64,000 nt of DNA from contig NC_020126.1 of the NCBI RefSeq assembly GCF_000331735.1, positions 4,216,001 through 4,280,000 of the forward strand, written 5' to 3'. A program made the position numbers and the translations under genes. Shown here in pieces: positions 25,730 to 33,746 of this stretch. The stretch is from Myxococcus stipitatus DSM 14675 (GTDB taxonomy: Bacteria; Myxococcota; Myxococcia; Myxococcales; Myxococcaceae). The notes below the pieces were generated by a model. It was not told where the DNA came from. It was given only the letters and a program-made list of their open reading frames with translations, and ran no database searches. Numbering within the stretch: the first letter of the stretch is position 1; the number at the start of each line of letters is the position of its first letter.

Positions 25730-25742
25730 GACTCCCGGAGTC
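25730..25742. promoter_or_regulatory. 13-bp palindrome abutting the activator start codon
   Basis: GACTCC-C-GGAGTC is a perfect dyad that ends one base before ATG 25743 and contains the only GGAG available as ribosome-binding site, only 2 bases from that ATG. It may be an operator controlling this divergent region, or it may occlude translation. Alternatively, the true start is GTG 25755, which would give GGAG a spacing of 14 bases. Confidence 0.35.
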
Positions 25743-27533
25743 ATGACGCGGCCTGTGACCGCCTACGCCCCTCGAAGCGAGCGCAAGCCGTTGTACGTGA
25801 AGGTGGTGACGCAGCCCGCCCTCGCCGGGTGCTGGGCCGTCAACATCAGCGAGACGGGCATCGGCCTCATCGCCACGCCCAGAGGCCCCCAGGAGGGCCC
25901 TCGCGAGGGCGAGCCGGTGGAGTTGTCCTTCTCGCTGCCCGACTCGGGGGAGCACATCCGCGCATGGGGCGACGTGCGGTGGCGTCACGAGACGGGCGGC
26001 TCGGTGACGGCGCTCGGCGTCTTCCTGCACTCGTTCGAGGACTCGGACGGGGTGAAGCTGGCGCGCTACCTGGCCACCGCCCGGCTGCAGGTCGTGGTGG
26101 CGTTCGCCAGCGAGGACGAGGCCCAGGGGATTCGCGCGGCGCTGGAGGGCCAGGCCGTGCCCCACTTCGCCGCCAGCGCGGAGGAGGCGCGGGTGCTGCT
26201 CGCGCGCGGCGACGCGGCGGCGCTGCTCGTGTGTGGGCGGGATGAGGCTCGCGCCCTGGCGCTGGTGGAGACGTTCGTGGACGTGGACGAGGCCGCGGAC
26301 CTGGCCAGCGGGGGGCCTGCCTCCGACCTGGCCTCGCGAATCATCTACTGCGCGCCCGCCGCGTCGGAGCGGCTGGTGGCGCTGTTCAACGCGGGCCTCG
26401 TGTTCCGCGCGCTTGGCCCGTCCGCGTCGCCGGACGCGGTGCGGCAGGCGGTGCTTCAAGCGGGCCGTGAGCGAGGCGTGCGCACCGAGCAGTGGCGCAT
26501 GGCCCTGGAGCTGGAGCGCACCCTCTTGCGCGAGCGCGCCCTGGCGGCGGAAGGCGCCCCGAAGGAGCCGGGCCCGCGAGGCGAGGAGGACGTGGGCCTG
26601 CGCAGCGTCGCCATGCAGCGGGTGATGGAGATGGTGCGCCTGGTGGCCCCGCATCGCGTGGCGGTGCTGCTGCAAGGGGAGACGGGCACGGGCAAGGAGG
26701 TGCTCGCGCGCAGCCTGCACCGGCTGAGCGGGCGCGGAGAGCTGCCGCTCGTGGTGCAGGACTGCGGAGCGCTCACGGAGACGCTGCTGGAGAGCGAGCT
26801 GTTCGGCCACGTGCGAGGGGCCTTCACCAACGCGGTGGCGGACCATCCGGGGCTGTTCGTCCTGGCCAATGGCGGCACCATCTTCCTGGACGAAATCGAG
26901 AACACCACCCCCAACCTCCAGGCCAAGCTGCTGCGCGTGCTGGAGACGGGGGACGTGCGCCCGGTGGGCGGCACGCAGGTGCGCCACGTGGACGTGCGCG
27001 TGCTGGCCGCGAGCAACCGGGACCTGGGGGAGGAGGTGCGCAGCGGCCGCTTCCGCGCGGACCTCTTCTACCGGCTCAACAGCTTCACCATCGACATCCC
27101 CCCGCTGCGCGAGCGCCCCGAGGACGTGCCGGAGCTGGCGCGCTTCTTCCTGCTGCACTTCAACCGCGTGTTGCGCCGCTCGGCGAGCGGCATGTCCCAG
27201 GAGGTGGAGGACATGCTGCGCGCGTACCCGTGGCCGGGGAACGTGCGCGAGCTGCGCAACGTGCTGGAGCGCGCGGTGCTGCTGTCGCGCCCGGGCGAGG
27301 TGGTGTCGCGCCGGCTGCTGCCGCCGGGCCTCGTCTCCACGTCGCCGGTGCGCAACGAGCTGTCGGGAGACGGCTCATTGCGCGCGCGGCTGGAGCGGGT
27401 GGAGCGCGAGCTCATCCGCGAGGCGTTGGAGCGGCACGGCGGCGTGCTGCGGCGCGCGGCCGTGGCGCTGGGCATGGACCCGGTGACGCTGGGCCGGAGG
27501 GCCCGGCGTCATGGGCTGTGGAAGCAGGACTGA
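25743..27533 (+). CDS. PilZ-sigma-54-dependent (NtrC-family) transcriptional activator
   Basis: A 596-aa protein. Residues ~10-110 form a PilZ-like domain (RSERKP and NISETGIGL, the latter matching the D/NxSxxG motif; the usual RxxxR is only partial). Residues ~115-240 look like a degenerate receiver domain (VVVAFASEDEA) without a clear phospho-acceptor Asp. The sigma-54 AAA+ domain has GETGTGKE (312-319), GAFTNA (359-364) where GAFTGA is canonical, and GGTIFLDEIE (377-386). A Fis-type helix-turn-helix closes the protein (HGGVLRRAAVALGMDPVTLG). It would activate sigma-54 promoters in response to c-di-GMP or another cue. It is divergent from the FtsH/MoxR operon, its most likely target. The altered loop means that sigma-54 contact is not certain. 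Confidence 0.85.
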   Translation: MTRPVTAYAPRSERKPLYVKVVTQPALAGCWAVNISETGIGLIATPRGPQEGPREGEPVELSFSLPDSGEHIRAWGDVRWRHETGGSVTALGVFLHSFEDSDGVKLARYLATARLQVVVAFASEDEAQGIRAALEGQAVPHFAASAEEARVLLARGDAAALLVCGRDEARALALVETFVDVDEAADLASGGPASDLASRIIYCAPAASERLVALFNAGLVFRALGPSASPDAVRQAVLQAGRERGVRTEQWRMALELERTLLRERALAAEGAPKEPGPRGEEDVGLRSVAMQRVMEMVRLVAPHRVAVLLQGETGTGKEVLARSLHRLSGRGELPLVVQDCGALTETLLESELFGHVRGAFTNAVADHPGLFVLANGGTIFLDEIENTTPNLQAKLLRVLETGDVRPVGGTQVRHVDVRVLAASNRDLGEEVRSGRFRADLFYRLNSFTIDIPPLRERPEDVPELARFFLLHFNRVLRRSASGMSQEVEDMLRAYPWPGNVRELRNVLERAVLLSRPGEVVSRRLLPPGLVSTSPVRNELSGDGSLRARLERVERELIREALERHGGVLRRAAVALGMDPVTLGRRARRHGLWKQD

Positions 27534-27551
27534 GGCTTCACGCGCTGGACA

Positions 27552-28961
27552 TCAGTGCGCGCGAATCCACTGGAGGATGGGGCGCCAGACGCGCAGCCTG
27601 GCGCTGTCGGCGAGGAAGAGGTCCGCGTGTCCGAAGTCGAGCGCGCGCGACGCGGCGGGCAGGTCCCTCACGACGAGCGAGGTGACGTCCCGGCTGCCCA
27701 GCAGCGTGGTGGAGTACACGCCGTACTCACCGACGCCACCGCCCGCGCCCACGTAGAACACCGGCACCGTCACGTCGCGCAGCCGGTCGTCGTACGGCAC
27801 GTCCTCGCCGCACAGCCACGCCTCCGACTCCACCACCTCGTTGATGCTCTGGTAGGGCGCCGCGGTCTGCGCGTACTCGTGGAGGTAGCCCTCCACCGTA
27901 TAGGTCAGGCTGCCCGGCAGCCCCGAGGCGTCGGGGATTCCCGCCAGCAGGTGGTAGTTGGGCGTGAGCGGGTCCAGCGGCTTCATGATGGCGCCCGTGG
28001 CCGCCGCGGCGACGATGGCGACGCGCCGGTTGGTGGGGCGGCCCGTGCCCGGGCCGAAGATGTCATCCGGCATGATGGGCGAGGGCTCGTTGGGCGCGGT
28101 GGCCGCGAGCTTGCCAATGGCCTGGAGTCCCACGCCCGGCGCCACGCCCAGGAGCCCCCCTTCCGGCCCATACAGCGCCCGGCGCAGCTTCAGCGCCTCA
28201 TAGCGCGCGCACGCCCAGGCCTGCTGCTGCGCGTGCTCGGGCGCGAAGCGCACCGGCATGTCCATGGGGATGAAGCCATCCACCTGGCGCCGGCCGCGCG
28301 GCAGCTGCGCCTCCGCGTTGAGATAGGCATGGGCGACGAGGGAGCCTCGGCTCCAACCCAACAGGTTCATCTTGCCGAAGGCGCCACCCGCGAGCCGCAG
28401 CCCGCGCGCCAGCCGCAATCCCGTGCCCACGTCCTGGGCATGTGTCCCCAGGTTCCACTCCGACATGAAGGAGAACTCCTGCGTCGCCGCGGGCACGCCC
28501 ACCCAGCGCAGGTCGATGCCCCACACATCCAGGCCCTCCTGCGCGAAGTATGCGGCGATGGACTGACGCCGGGGGACCTGCTCGGAGTCCACGCTGGAGA
28601 GGAAGGCCTGCTCGAAGCCCCACGCATCCCCATGCACCATGAAGATGGCATCGCCCGTCCTCTCGGGCGTCCAGGTCGCGCTCTCCTTCACCACGCGGTG
28701 GATGACGACGGTGTCTTGAAGCCTGGGGCCCACCTGGAGCTTGAAGCGGTAGTGCGCGACATCACCGAACAGCACCTGGCGCGTGGCCCACAAGGGCAGG
28801 GCCCTGTCCGCGCCCCCCGACAACGCGGCGGAAGTCTCTCCCGTCGCGAGTGCTGTCTCCGCGGTGTCGCGTAACTCCTCCGCGCTGGCCGGAGGCTCGG
28901 AAATTCCACAACCCAACGACAGGAATGTCAGGCAGACAGTGAGGCGGAACCACGTACGCAT
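27552..28961 (-). CDS. Alpha/beta-hydrolase lipoprotein
   Basis: A 469-aa protein with a lipoprotein signal peptide (lipobox LSLGC, Cys18). The alpha/beta-hydrolase pattern includes IFMVHGDAWGFE (oxyanion loop, His110-Gly111), nucleophile elbow LLGWSRGSLVA (Ser204), a C-terminal strand VTVPVFYVGAGGG and a final His in LDFGHADLF. Such proteins are esterases, lipases or peptidases; the long insertion after the elbow (~220-340) is a lid-like region. It is probably anchored to the cell envelope or outer surface. It converges with the sigma-54 activator gene (18-bp gap) and its promoter lies in the 502-bp region upstream. Substrate unknown. Confidence 0.8.
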   Translation of the reverse strand: MRTWFRLTVCLTFLSLGCGISEPPASAEELRDTAETALATGETSAALSGGADRALPLWATRQVLFGDVAHYRFKLQVGPRLQDTVVIHRVVKESATWTPERTGDAIFMVHGDAWGFEQAFLSSVDSEQVPRRQSIAAYFAQEGLDVWGIDLRWVGVPAATQEFSFMSEWNLGTHAQDVGTGLRLARGLRLAGGAFGKMNLLGWSRGSLVAHAYLNAEAQLPRGRRQVDGFIPMDMPVRFAPEHAQQQAWACARYEALKLRRALYGPEGGLLGVAPGVGLQAIGKLAATAPNEPSPIMPDDIFGPGTGRPTNRRVAIVAAAATGAIMKPLDPLTPNYHLLAGIPDASGLPGSLTYTVEGYLHEYAQTAAPYQSINEVVESEAWLCGEDVPYDDRLRDVTVPVFYVGAGGGVGEYGVYSTTLLGSRDVTSLVVRDLPAASRALDFGHADLFLADSARLRVWRPILQWIRAH

Positions 28962-29463
28962 AGGAACCTCGAATCGAAGAAGAGGGGTTCGGAACAGCCC
29001 GTGTCACCCATTGAGCAGAATCCAAGCCAGAGTCTGAACGCTTGAGACTCGCGGAAGCCCTTCTATCCATGGACTCCACGCTTGACGTCCACTTTGTAGC
29101 AACCGTCTGACATTCCTGGCGGGTGTGGTGCAAAGGACCCCGCTTCACGACTGAAGCAGGCGCATCACGGATGTGGTGTCACGGGGACGGCGGAGGTCAG
29201 GGCGGAGCGCGCGGAGTGGGCATGCGGGGGAGACTCACGAGGATGTGATTGCGAGCGGGGACGTCCGGCTCACCTGAAAGGAGACGTTCGAATCGCTTTC
29301 GGGAGGACATTCCTGGGAGGAGAGGGGGAGTGGTGAACAGGTGAGGGGTGGTTGCCCCTCCCGGGTCTTGGTTCGAGAGCCCACATCGACGGGACCTGGG
29401 AGGGCAGAGGTCACCGCGTGGGACGCGGGCCATGGCGCTTCGCGGGGAGAAAGTGGAGGCGTC
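28962..29463. other. 502-bp intergenic region between divergent genes
   Basis: No credible gene was found here. The region must hold the promoters of the hydrolase lipoprotein (leftward) and the ThiF-like gene (rightward). At 29117-29132 there is TGGCGG-N5-GTGCA on the + strand, with the GG and GC dinucleotides correctly spaced for a -24/-12 sigma-54 promoter but with mismatches elsewhere, about 330 bp before the ThiF start. The sigma-54 assignment is weak. Confidence 0.4.
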
Positions 29464-30279
29464 ATGGTGGAGCCCCGTTTCGAGCGCAACCTGGGAGTCA
29501 TCAGTCCGGATGTGATGCAGCGGCTGGCCCGCACGCACGTGCTCGTCGCCGGCGTGGGAGGCGCCGGAGGGCAGTGCGCGGTGGACCTGGTCCGGCTGGG
29601 CCTGGGGTGCCTGACGCTCGCGGACTTCGACACCTATGAGCGTCACAACATGAACCGGCAGGTGGGCTGTTTCGAGAGCACGCTGGGTCAATCCAAGGTG
29701 GAGGTCGTGGGGCGGATGTGTCTGGACATCCATCCGTCGCTGCGGCTGCGGCGGGTGATGGAGGGCGTCACGGCCGCCAACGTGGAGACGGTGCTCGACG
29801 GTGGCGAAGGACTTCCTCCGGTGGACTACGTGGTGGAGGTCATCGACATCGCGGGGGGGAGCGCCAAGCAGGCCCTCCACCGCGCGTGCCGCGCGAGGGG
29901 TATCCCCGCGATGACGGGGTTGATGCTGGGCTTCGGCGCGGCGTTGCATGTCTTCCAACCGGATGCACCGCTGTACGAAGAGCTCTACATCCTCCCGGAT
30001 GGCCGCGTGGACCTGCCGGCCATCATTCCTCACCTGGGCAGCTATCTGCTCCAGGACGCCATGGAGTCCTGTTACGCGGGGCGGGGGCACGCGCCCACGT
30101 GTGTCGTGGGCGCCACCACCGCGGCCGGGATGATGGTGAGCGAGCTGATGCGCGGGGTGATGCTGGGGGCTCGGGCCATGGTGTCGTGGCCGGAGTACCT
30201 CTACGTGGACTTGTTCGACCACCGCTATGTGCGAGCCGCCGCGGGCCGGACGCCGGTGCCGGCGCGACAGCCCGCGTGA
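29464..30279 (+). CDS. ThiF/MoeB/E1-like adenylyltransferase, solitary
   Basis: A 271-aa protein; ATG 29464 is chosen because GGAGG stands 7 bases upstream. It shows the E1-like Rossmann motif HVLVAGVGGAGGQCAVDLVRLG, then LADFDTYERHNMNRQVGC (metal Asp and the NxNRQ arginine finger), QSKVEVV, and VVEVIDIAGGSAKQALHRACR. These enzymes adenylate the C-terminus of ubiquitin-like proteins (ThiS, MoaD) or substrates such as TcdA tRNA. The paired CxxC zinc site of MoeB is not present, although Cys residues surround AGRGHAPTC. No ubiquitin-like or sulfurtransferase gene is nearby, so the partner is unknown. It converges with a small gene at 30307. Confidence 0.8.
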   Translation: MVEPRFERNLGVISPDVMQRLARTHVLVAGVGGAGGQCAVDLVRLGLGCLTLADFDTYERHNMNRQVGCFESTLGQSKVEVVGRMCLDIHPSLRLRRVMEGVTAANVETVLDGGEGLPPVDYVVEVIDIAGGSAKQALHRACRARGIPAMTGLMLGFGAALHVFQPDAPLYEELYILPDGRVDLPAIIPHLGSYLLQDAMESCYAGRGHAPTCVVGATTAAGMMVSELMRGVMLGARAMVSWPEYLYVDLFDHRYVRAAAGRTPVPARQPA

Positions 30280-30306
30280 GCCCGGGCCGGCGCGCCCTGG
30301 CCGCCG

Positions 30307-30753
30307 TCACACGACGCCGCGCTTGCGCGCCTCCTCGATGACCTTCGGCCCATCCACGCCCAGGCTGTGGGTGAGCAGCGGAGCCACCTGCTCGGCGCGC
30401 TGGTGGACGCGCTGGAGCGTCTCGTCGTGGGTGCGCGTGATGATGTTGATGCCCGCGATGATGACGCGCTGGAGGTTGTACTGGAGGTCGTTGCCCTCGA
30501 CGATGGCGTGGATCTCCGTGAAGAGCGGCCGCGCGTCGGACTGGAAGGCGGAGAGGTTGTTGCGCTGCTCGGTGTTGGGGACGGCGGACCGGGAGGACAG
30601 GCTCGCCACCAGCACCAGGGGCGGTTTGAGCCGCTCGTGGGTCTCTCGCATCTCCTCGAAGACCGCCTGGATATCCTCTCGATTGGGAGGCGACTCCCAG
30701 CGCAGGAAGAAGACGCGGTCGATGAGGGCTGTCTTGTAGACGGTTGTCGCCAT
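30307..30753 (-). CDS. Conserved-looking small soluble protein, unknown function
   Basis: A 148-aa protein starting MATTVYKTALIDRVFFLRW. The pattern of a short strand, helix (NREDIQAVFEEMRETHE), strand (PLVLVASL), helix, strand (QYNLQRVIIAGINIITR) and C-terminal helix resembles STAS or SpoIIAA-like regulatory domains, but the similarity is only structural impression. No signal peptide, membrane segment or catalytic motif. AAGGAG is present 12 bases upstream of the ATG. It is convergent with the ThiF-like gene, with a 27-bp gap. I do not recognise the family. Confidence 0.55.
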   Translation of the reverse strand: MATTVYKTALIDRVFFLRWESPPNREDIQAVFEEMRETHERLKPPLVLVASLSSRSAVPNTEQRNNLSAFQSDARPLFTEIHAIVEGNDLQYNLQRVIIAGINIITRTHDETLQRVHQRAEQVAPLLTHSLGVDGPKVIEEARKRGVV

Positions 30754-31057
30754 GGCGAGCTGCCGCTCCTTCGCAGTACCGGTGCTCCCGGGGCCGTTTC
30801 ACCGCGTGAGGCTGGGCGGTGCCGGGCGGTCTGCTGGCCCATCCTGGGATCATCTCGTCTTCGCGGAAGCGGCCTGCCGGGGCGGGCATCACCCGGCGGA
30901 CAATGGACCGCCTCCGCGTCTCCCGGAGTGTCCGCGCGCGGCGCTTTGCGCGCGGGCGGGTGTCGCGTGGTGGACGGCAACAAAAAGGCCCCCGCCGGGT
31001 GGGCGGGGGCCTGGGACTTCAGCGCGGACACCTTCGCGGGGAAGGGCCCGAAGGGCT
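30754..31057. other. 304-bp intergenic region with terminator
   Basis: Contains the promoter region of the leftward 148-aa gene and the terminator of the acylase gene at 30982-31011. Apart from these I see no gene or repeat. Confidence 0.5.
30982..31011 (-). terminator. Rho-independent terminator after the acylase gene
   Basis: On the - strand, the 10-bp arms GGCCCCCGCC and GGCGGGGGCC (at 31002-31011 and 30987-30996) form a hairpin with a short loop. TTTTT follows at 30986-30982. It is placed 47 bp after the acylase stop codon, the best-formed intrinsic terminator in the window. Confidence 0.85.
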
Positions 31058-33592
31058 TCAGTTGCCGGAGATGGTGACCTCGTCGACCTTGGCGGCGGTG
31101 ATGGCCTCCTCGGTGAAGACGATGGGGCGCCACTGCTTGTTGGAGAACAGCTCCGTCTGGTCCGCGAAGTACGGCGAGGCCTTGTCGCTGGACTGGCTGT
31201 AGGTGAGCACCGCGCGGCCGTTGACGCCCTTCTCGGTGAACTCCATGGCCATGATGAAGCTGCTGCCGTTGTTGATGACGTAGCCGGTGTCGGTCAGGTT
31301 GGTGCGGCTGTTGATGATGTTGGTGCCGCGCACCGCGCTGTAGTCCGAGTCGGGCGTGGTGGACTTGAGCGTGCCCCAGGAGACGATGTTGGCCGTGCCG
31401 TCGTAGGCGCCGCCACCGTGGATGGGGATGCGCTTGCCGTCCACGCGGGTGCTGTACTGCGACTGACCCAGCGGCGCATCCACCGGAATCTTCGCCAGGT
31501 TGAGCCGGAAGACGGCGTTGGCCAGCGCGACGAGCACGGAGTCCGCGCTGCCGTCGGTGGGCGCGGCCTTCAGCCCGCGAGGCGTCTGGATGGGACGGGC
31601 CACGTCGAAGAGCTCCGAGTACAGCGACGTGGTGCCCGCGCCGGACACGCCCGTGGACAGCTCGCCCATGCTGAAGGCGCCGCTGAACTCACGCCACAGC
31701 GCCGCGCCCTTGCTGCCCGCGTCGTAGCGCAGGTCCCACGCGGCCAGCGCCGCGCAGCCCTGGCGGATGTCGATGACGGTGGTGTTGACCTGCACCGTCG
31801 GCACGCCCGTGCAGCGCGCCACGACCTGGTCCCGCAGGAGCTCCGCCGTCATGCCGCGGTTGCTCAGGATGGCGTTCTCCAGCTCCGCCACGGTGAACAG
31901 GTTGTCCGCGCCGGAGGCGCCGTTCTGCTCGGTGAGCAGCACCGCGTTCATGCGCGTGCGCGGCGTCTGGCCCACGCCCTCCAGGCCGTGCATGGGCGAG
32001 AAGTTGGTGAGCGGCGCCGCGGGGTTCGCCAGCCAGTAGCTGTCGTTGGCGTTGAAGACGAAGTCACGGCGGGCCAGCTTCGGGATGCCCGCGTAGGGCA
32101 CGAGGCCGGGGCCGCGCGCGCCGGCGGCGTCACGCCACTCGTTCTCCGGGTTGCTGCCGTCGAGCAGCACCAGGCCCATCTCCCGCCAGATGTTGAAGGT
32201 CGGCGTGCCCGCCATGTTGGACGCCGCGCGCCACATGCCAATGGCCTTGTCGCTCAGGTTGGGCGTGGGGGTGGCGTCCGCGTACCAGACGTTGCCATCC
32301 CGGTCCGCGGCCATGGTGTTGACCCACGGGATGCCCTGCACCTGCGCATAGACGTTCTGGAACTCCGCCAGGCTCTTGGCCCGGTTCATCCCCACGAACT
32401 GGGAGACGAGCTGCGTGTTGTCCAGGTTGGCGTCGCGGTAGGTGAGCGCCGACTGCGTGGTCCACGGCGCCACGTTGGGGATGGCGATGACCGGGCCGTA
32501 GTGGCTGCTGTAGAACCGCTGGGTGATGCTCGTCACGGAGCCTTCCGGCAGCTTCACCAGGACGGTGATGTCGCGGGCGACCATCTCCCGCTCCTCGGTG
32601 CCGTACTTGTAGCGGGTGGGCTTGCCCGGCACGAGCTGCAGTCCGTAGAGCGTCATGCGCTGACCGGACGAGAAGGTGTGCGTCCAGGCCACGTGGTCGT
32701 TGAAGCCGATGAGCACCGCCGGAACGCCGAGCAGACCCACGCCGTAGACGTTGAGCTCGCCGGGGACGGTGAGGTGGCTCTCCCAGAGCTTGAGCTCGCC
32801 CTCCCAGGGGAAGTGCGGGTTGGCCACCACCATGCCGCGCTTGTTGGCGGCGCGGTCCGCGCCAATGGCCCAGCCGTTGCTACCGACGCTGTGGTGCTCC
32901 GGACGCTCCACCTTGAAGCTGTCCATCGGCGGGCGACCCACGGTGCTCGCGCCGGTGATGGGCGGCGTGGCCGCGGCGATGGCCAGGATGAGCTGGTAGC
33001 TGCTGCCCGCCAGGCCCACGCTGATGTCGTAGGCGAACAGGTCCACCGCGGTGATGGGCCTGACCCAGGGCGCGTTGGTGCAGGGCTTGGGGAGCTGGTC
33101 GCCCGGCGTCTCCGTCACATAGCGGTTGAAGCCCGCGACGTAGCCCTGGAACATCTCCTGGATGTCGGCGGGGAGCTTGGGGAAGGCGGCCTCCGCCTTC
33201 TCCTGGAGCTGGAGCACCCGGTAGCCGAAGTCGCTGCCCACGTAGGTGTTGCCGGGGCCCTGGCCCATGTAGCGGGCGCGCTCGCCGCGGACCTTGAGGA
33301 TCTGGTCCGACAGGATACAGACGTGGTCCTTCGCGAAGGCATAGCCCTGGCCATAGGACAGGCTGGCCATGTTCTTGGCGGTGATGTGCGGGATGCCGTG
33401 CGACGTCCGGCGGATGGTGGCCTCGTACTTGGGAGGCTCTTCGGGTGGCAGCTTCGGGCCACCGTCATCATCCTCACCACAGGCGGTGGCGAAGGCCAGG
33501 CTCAGCCCGGCGAGGAGGGGAAGGTGCCATCGAGTACGCCCAGACTTCCAGGACGCCCCGCGCGGGGAGAACGCTGATCGAAAAGTTTTCAT
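31058..33592 (-). CDS. Penicillin-acylase-family N-terminal nucleophile hydrolase (lipoprotein)
   Basis: An 844-aa precursor with signal peptide and lipobox FATAC (Cys38). It follows the S45 layout: an alpha chain starting IRRTSHGIPHI and GQGYAFAKDH, then the autocleavage and nucleophile site VGSNGWAIG with Ser238, and a beta chain with NPHFPWEGE, VGLLGVPAVLIGFNDHVAWTHT and NSLAEF-like segments. Family members deacylate beta-lactams, N-acyl-homoserine lactones or cyclic lipopeptides after self-processing. The length matches the ~800-residue acylases. It is expected in the periplasm or at the outer membrane. Its upstream region is AT-rich with repeated AAAAGTTTTC motifs, and its transcript ends at the terminator at 30982-31011. 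Substrate cannot be predicted. Confidence 0.85.
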   Translation of the reverse strand: MKTFRSAFSPRGASWKSGRTRWHLPLLAGLSLAFATACGEDDDGGPKLPPEEPPKYEATIRRTSHGIPHITAKNMASLSYGQGYAFAKDHVCILSDQILKVRGERARYMGQGPGNTYVGSDFGYRVLQLQEKAEAAFPKLPADIQEMFQGYVAGFNRYVTETPGDQLPKPCTNAPWVRPITAVDLFAYDISVGLAGSSYQLILAIAAATPPITGASTVGRPPMDSFKVERPEHHSVGSNGWAIGADRAANKRGMVVANPHFPWEGELKLWESHLTVPGELNVYGVGLLGVPAVLIGFNDHVAWTHTFSSGQRMTLYGLQLVPGKPTRYKYGTEEREMVARDITVLVKLPEGSVTSITQRFYSSHYGPVIAIPNVAPWTTQSALTYRDANLDNTQLVSQFVGMNRAKSLAEFQNVYAQVQGIPWVNTMAADRDGNVWYADATPTPNLSDKAIGMWRAASNMAGTPTFNIWREMGLVLLDGSNPENEWRDAAGARGPGLVPYAGIPKLARRDFVFNANDSYWLANPAAPLTNFSPMHGLEGVGQTPRTRMNAVLLTEQNGASGADNLFTVAELENAILSNRGMTAELLRDQVVARCTGVPTVQVNTTVIDIRQGCAALAAWDLRYDAGSKGAALWREFSGAFSMGELSTGVSGAGTTSLYSELFDVARPIQTPRGLKAAPTDGSADSVLVALANAVFRLNLAKIPVDAPLGQSQYSTRVDGKRIPIHGGGAYDGTANIVSWGTLKSTTPDSDYSAVRGTNIINSRTNLTDTGYVINNGSSFIMAMEFTEKGVNGRAVLTYSQSSDKASPYFADQTELFSNKQWRPIVFTEEAITAAKVDEVTISGN

Positions 33593-33674
33593 GGCGACTC
33601 GGGAGCGTAGGAAGGGGCTGATCCACCCGTCAAAAGTTTTCTGAAGATTGACTTTTGCCGGGAGCCTAAAGTCA
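33580..33674. promoter_or_regulatory. AT-rich regulatory region with inverted and direct repeats
   Basis: Between the divergent acylase and pssA genes. GAAAAGTTTTC (33580-33590, over the acylase start codon) recurs as AAAAGTTTTC at 33632-33641, 51 bp away. CAAAAGT (33631-33637) pairs with ACTTTTG (33651-33657), and TGACTTT (33649-33655) pairs with AAAGTCA (33668-33674). This local AT-richness is conspicuous in so GC-rich a genome. Likely promoter and operator sites; no regulator is known. Confidence 0.45.
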
Positions 33675-33746
33675 GACGCAGTGCGGCATGAATCGGTGGG
33701 GTGGGGGTCGGGGGGAGTGGGGTCAGTGTGCTAGGAGAACGCGGAT

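Noticed and set aside
30752-33577. 941-codon + strand open frame over the acylase gene
   Set aside because: Antisense to an intact acylase with signal peptide, catalytic motif and terminator. Composition is Val/Arg/Gly/His-rich, as expected of a shadow.
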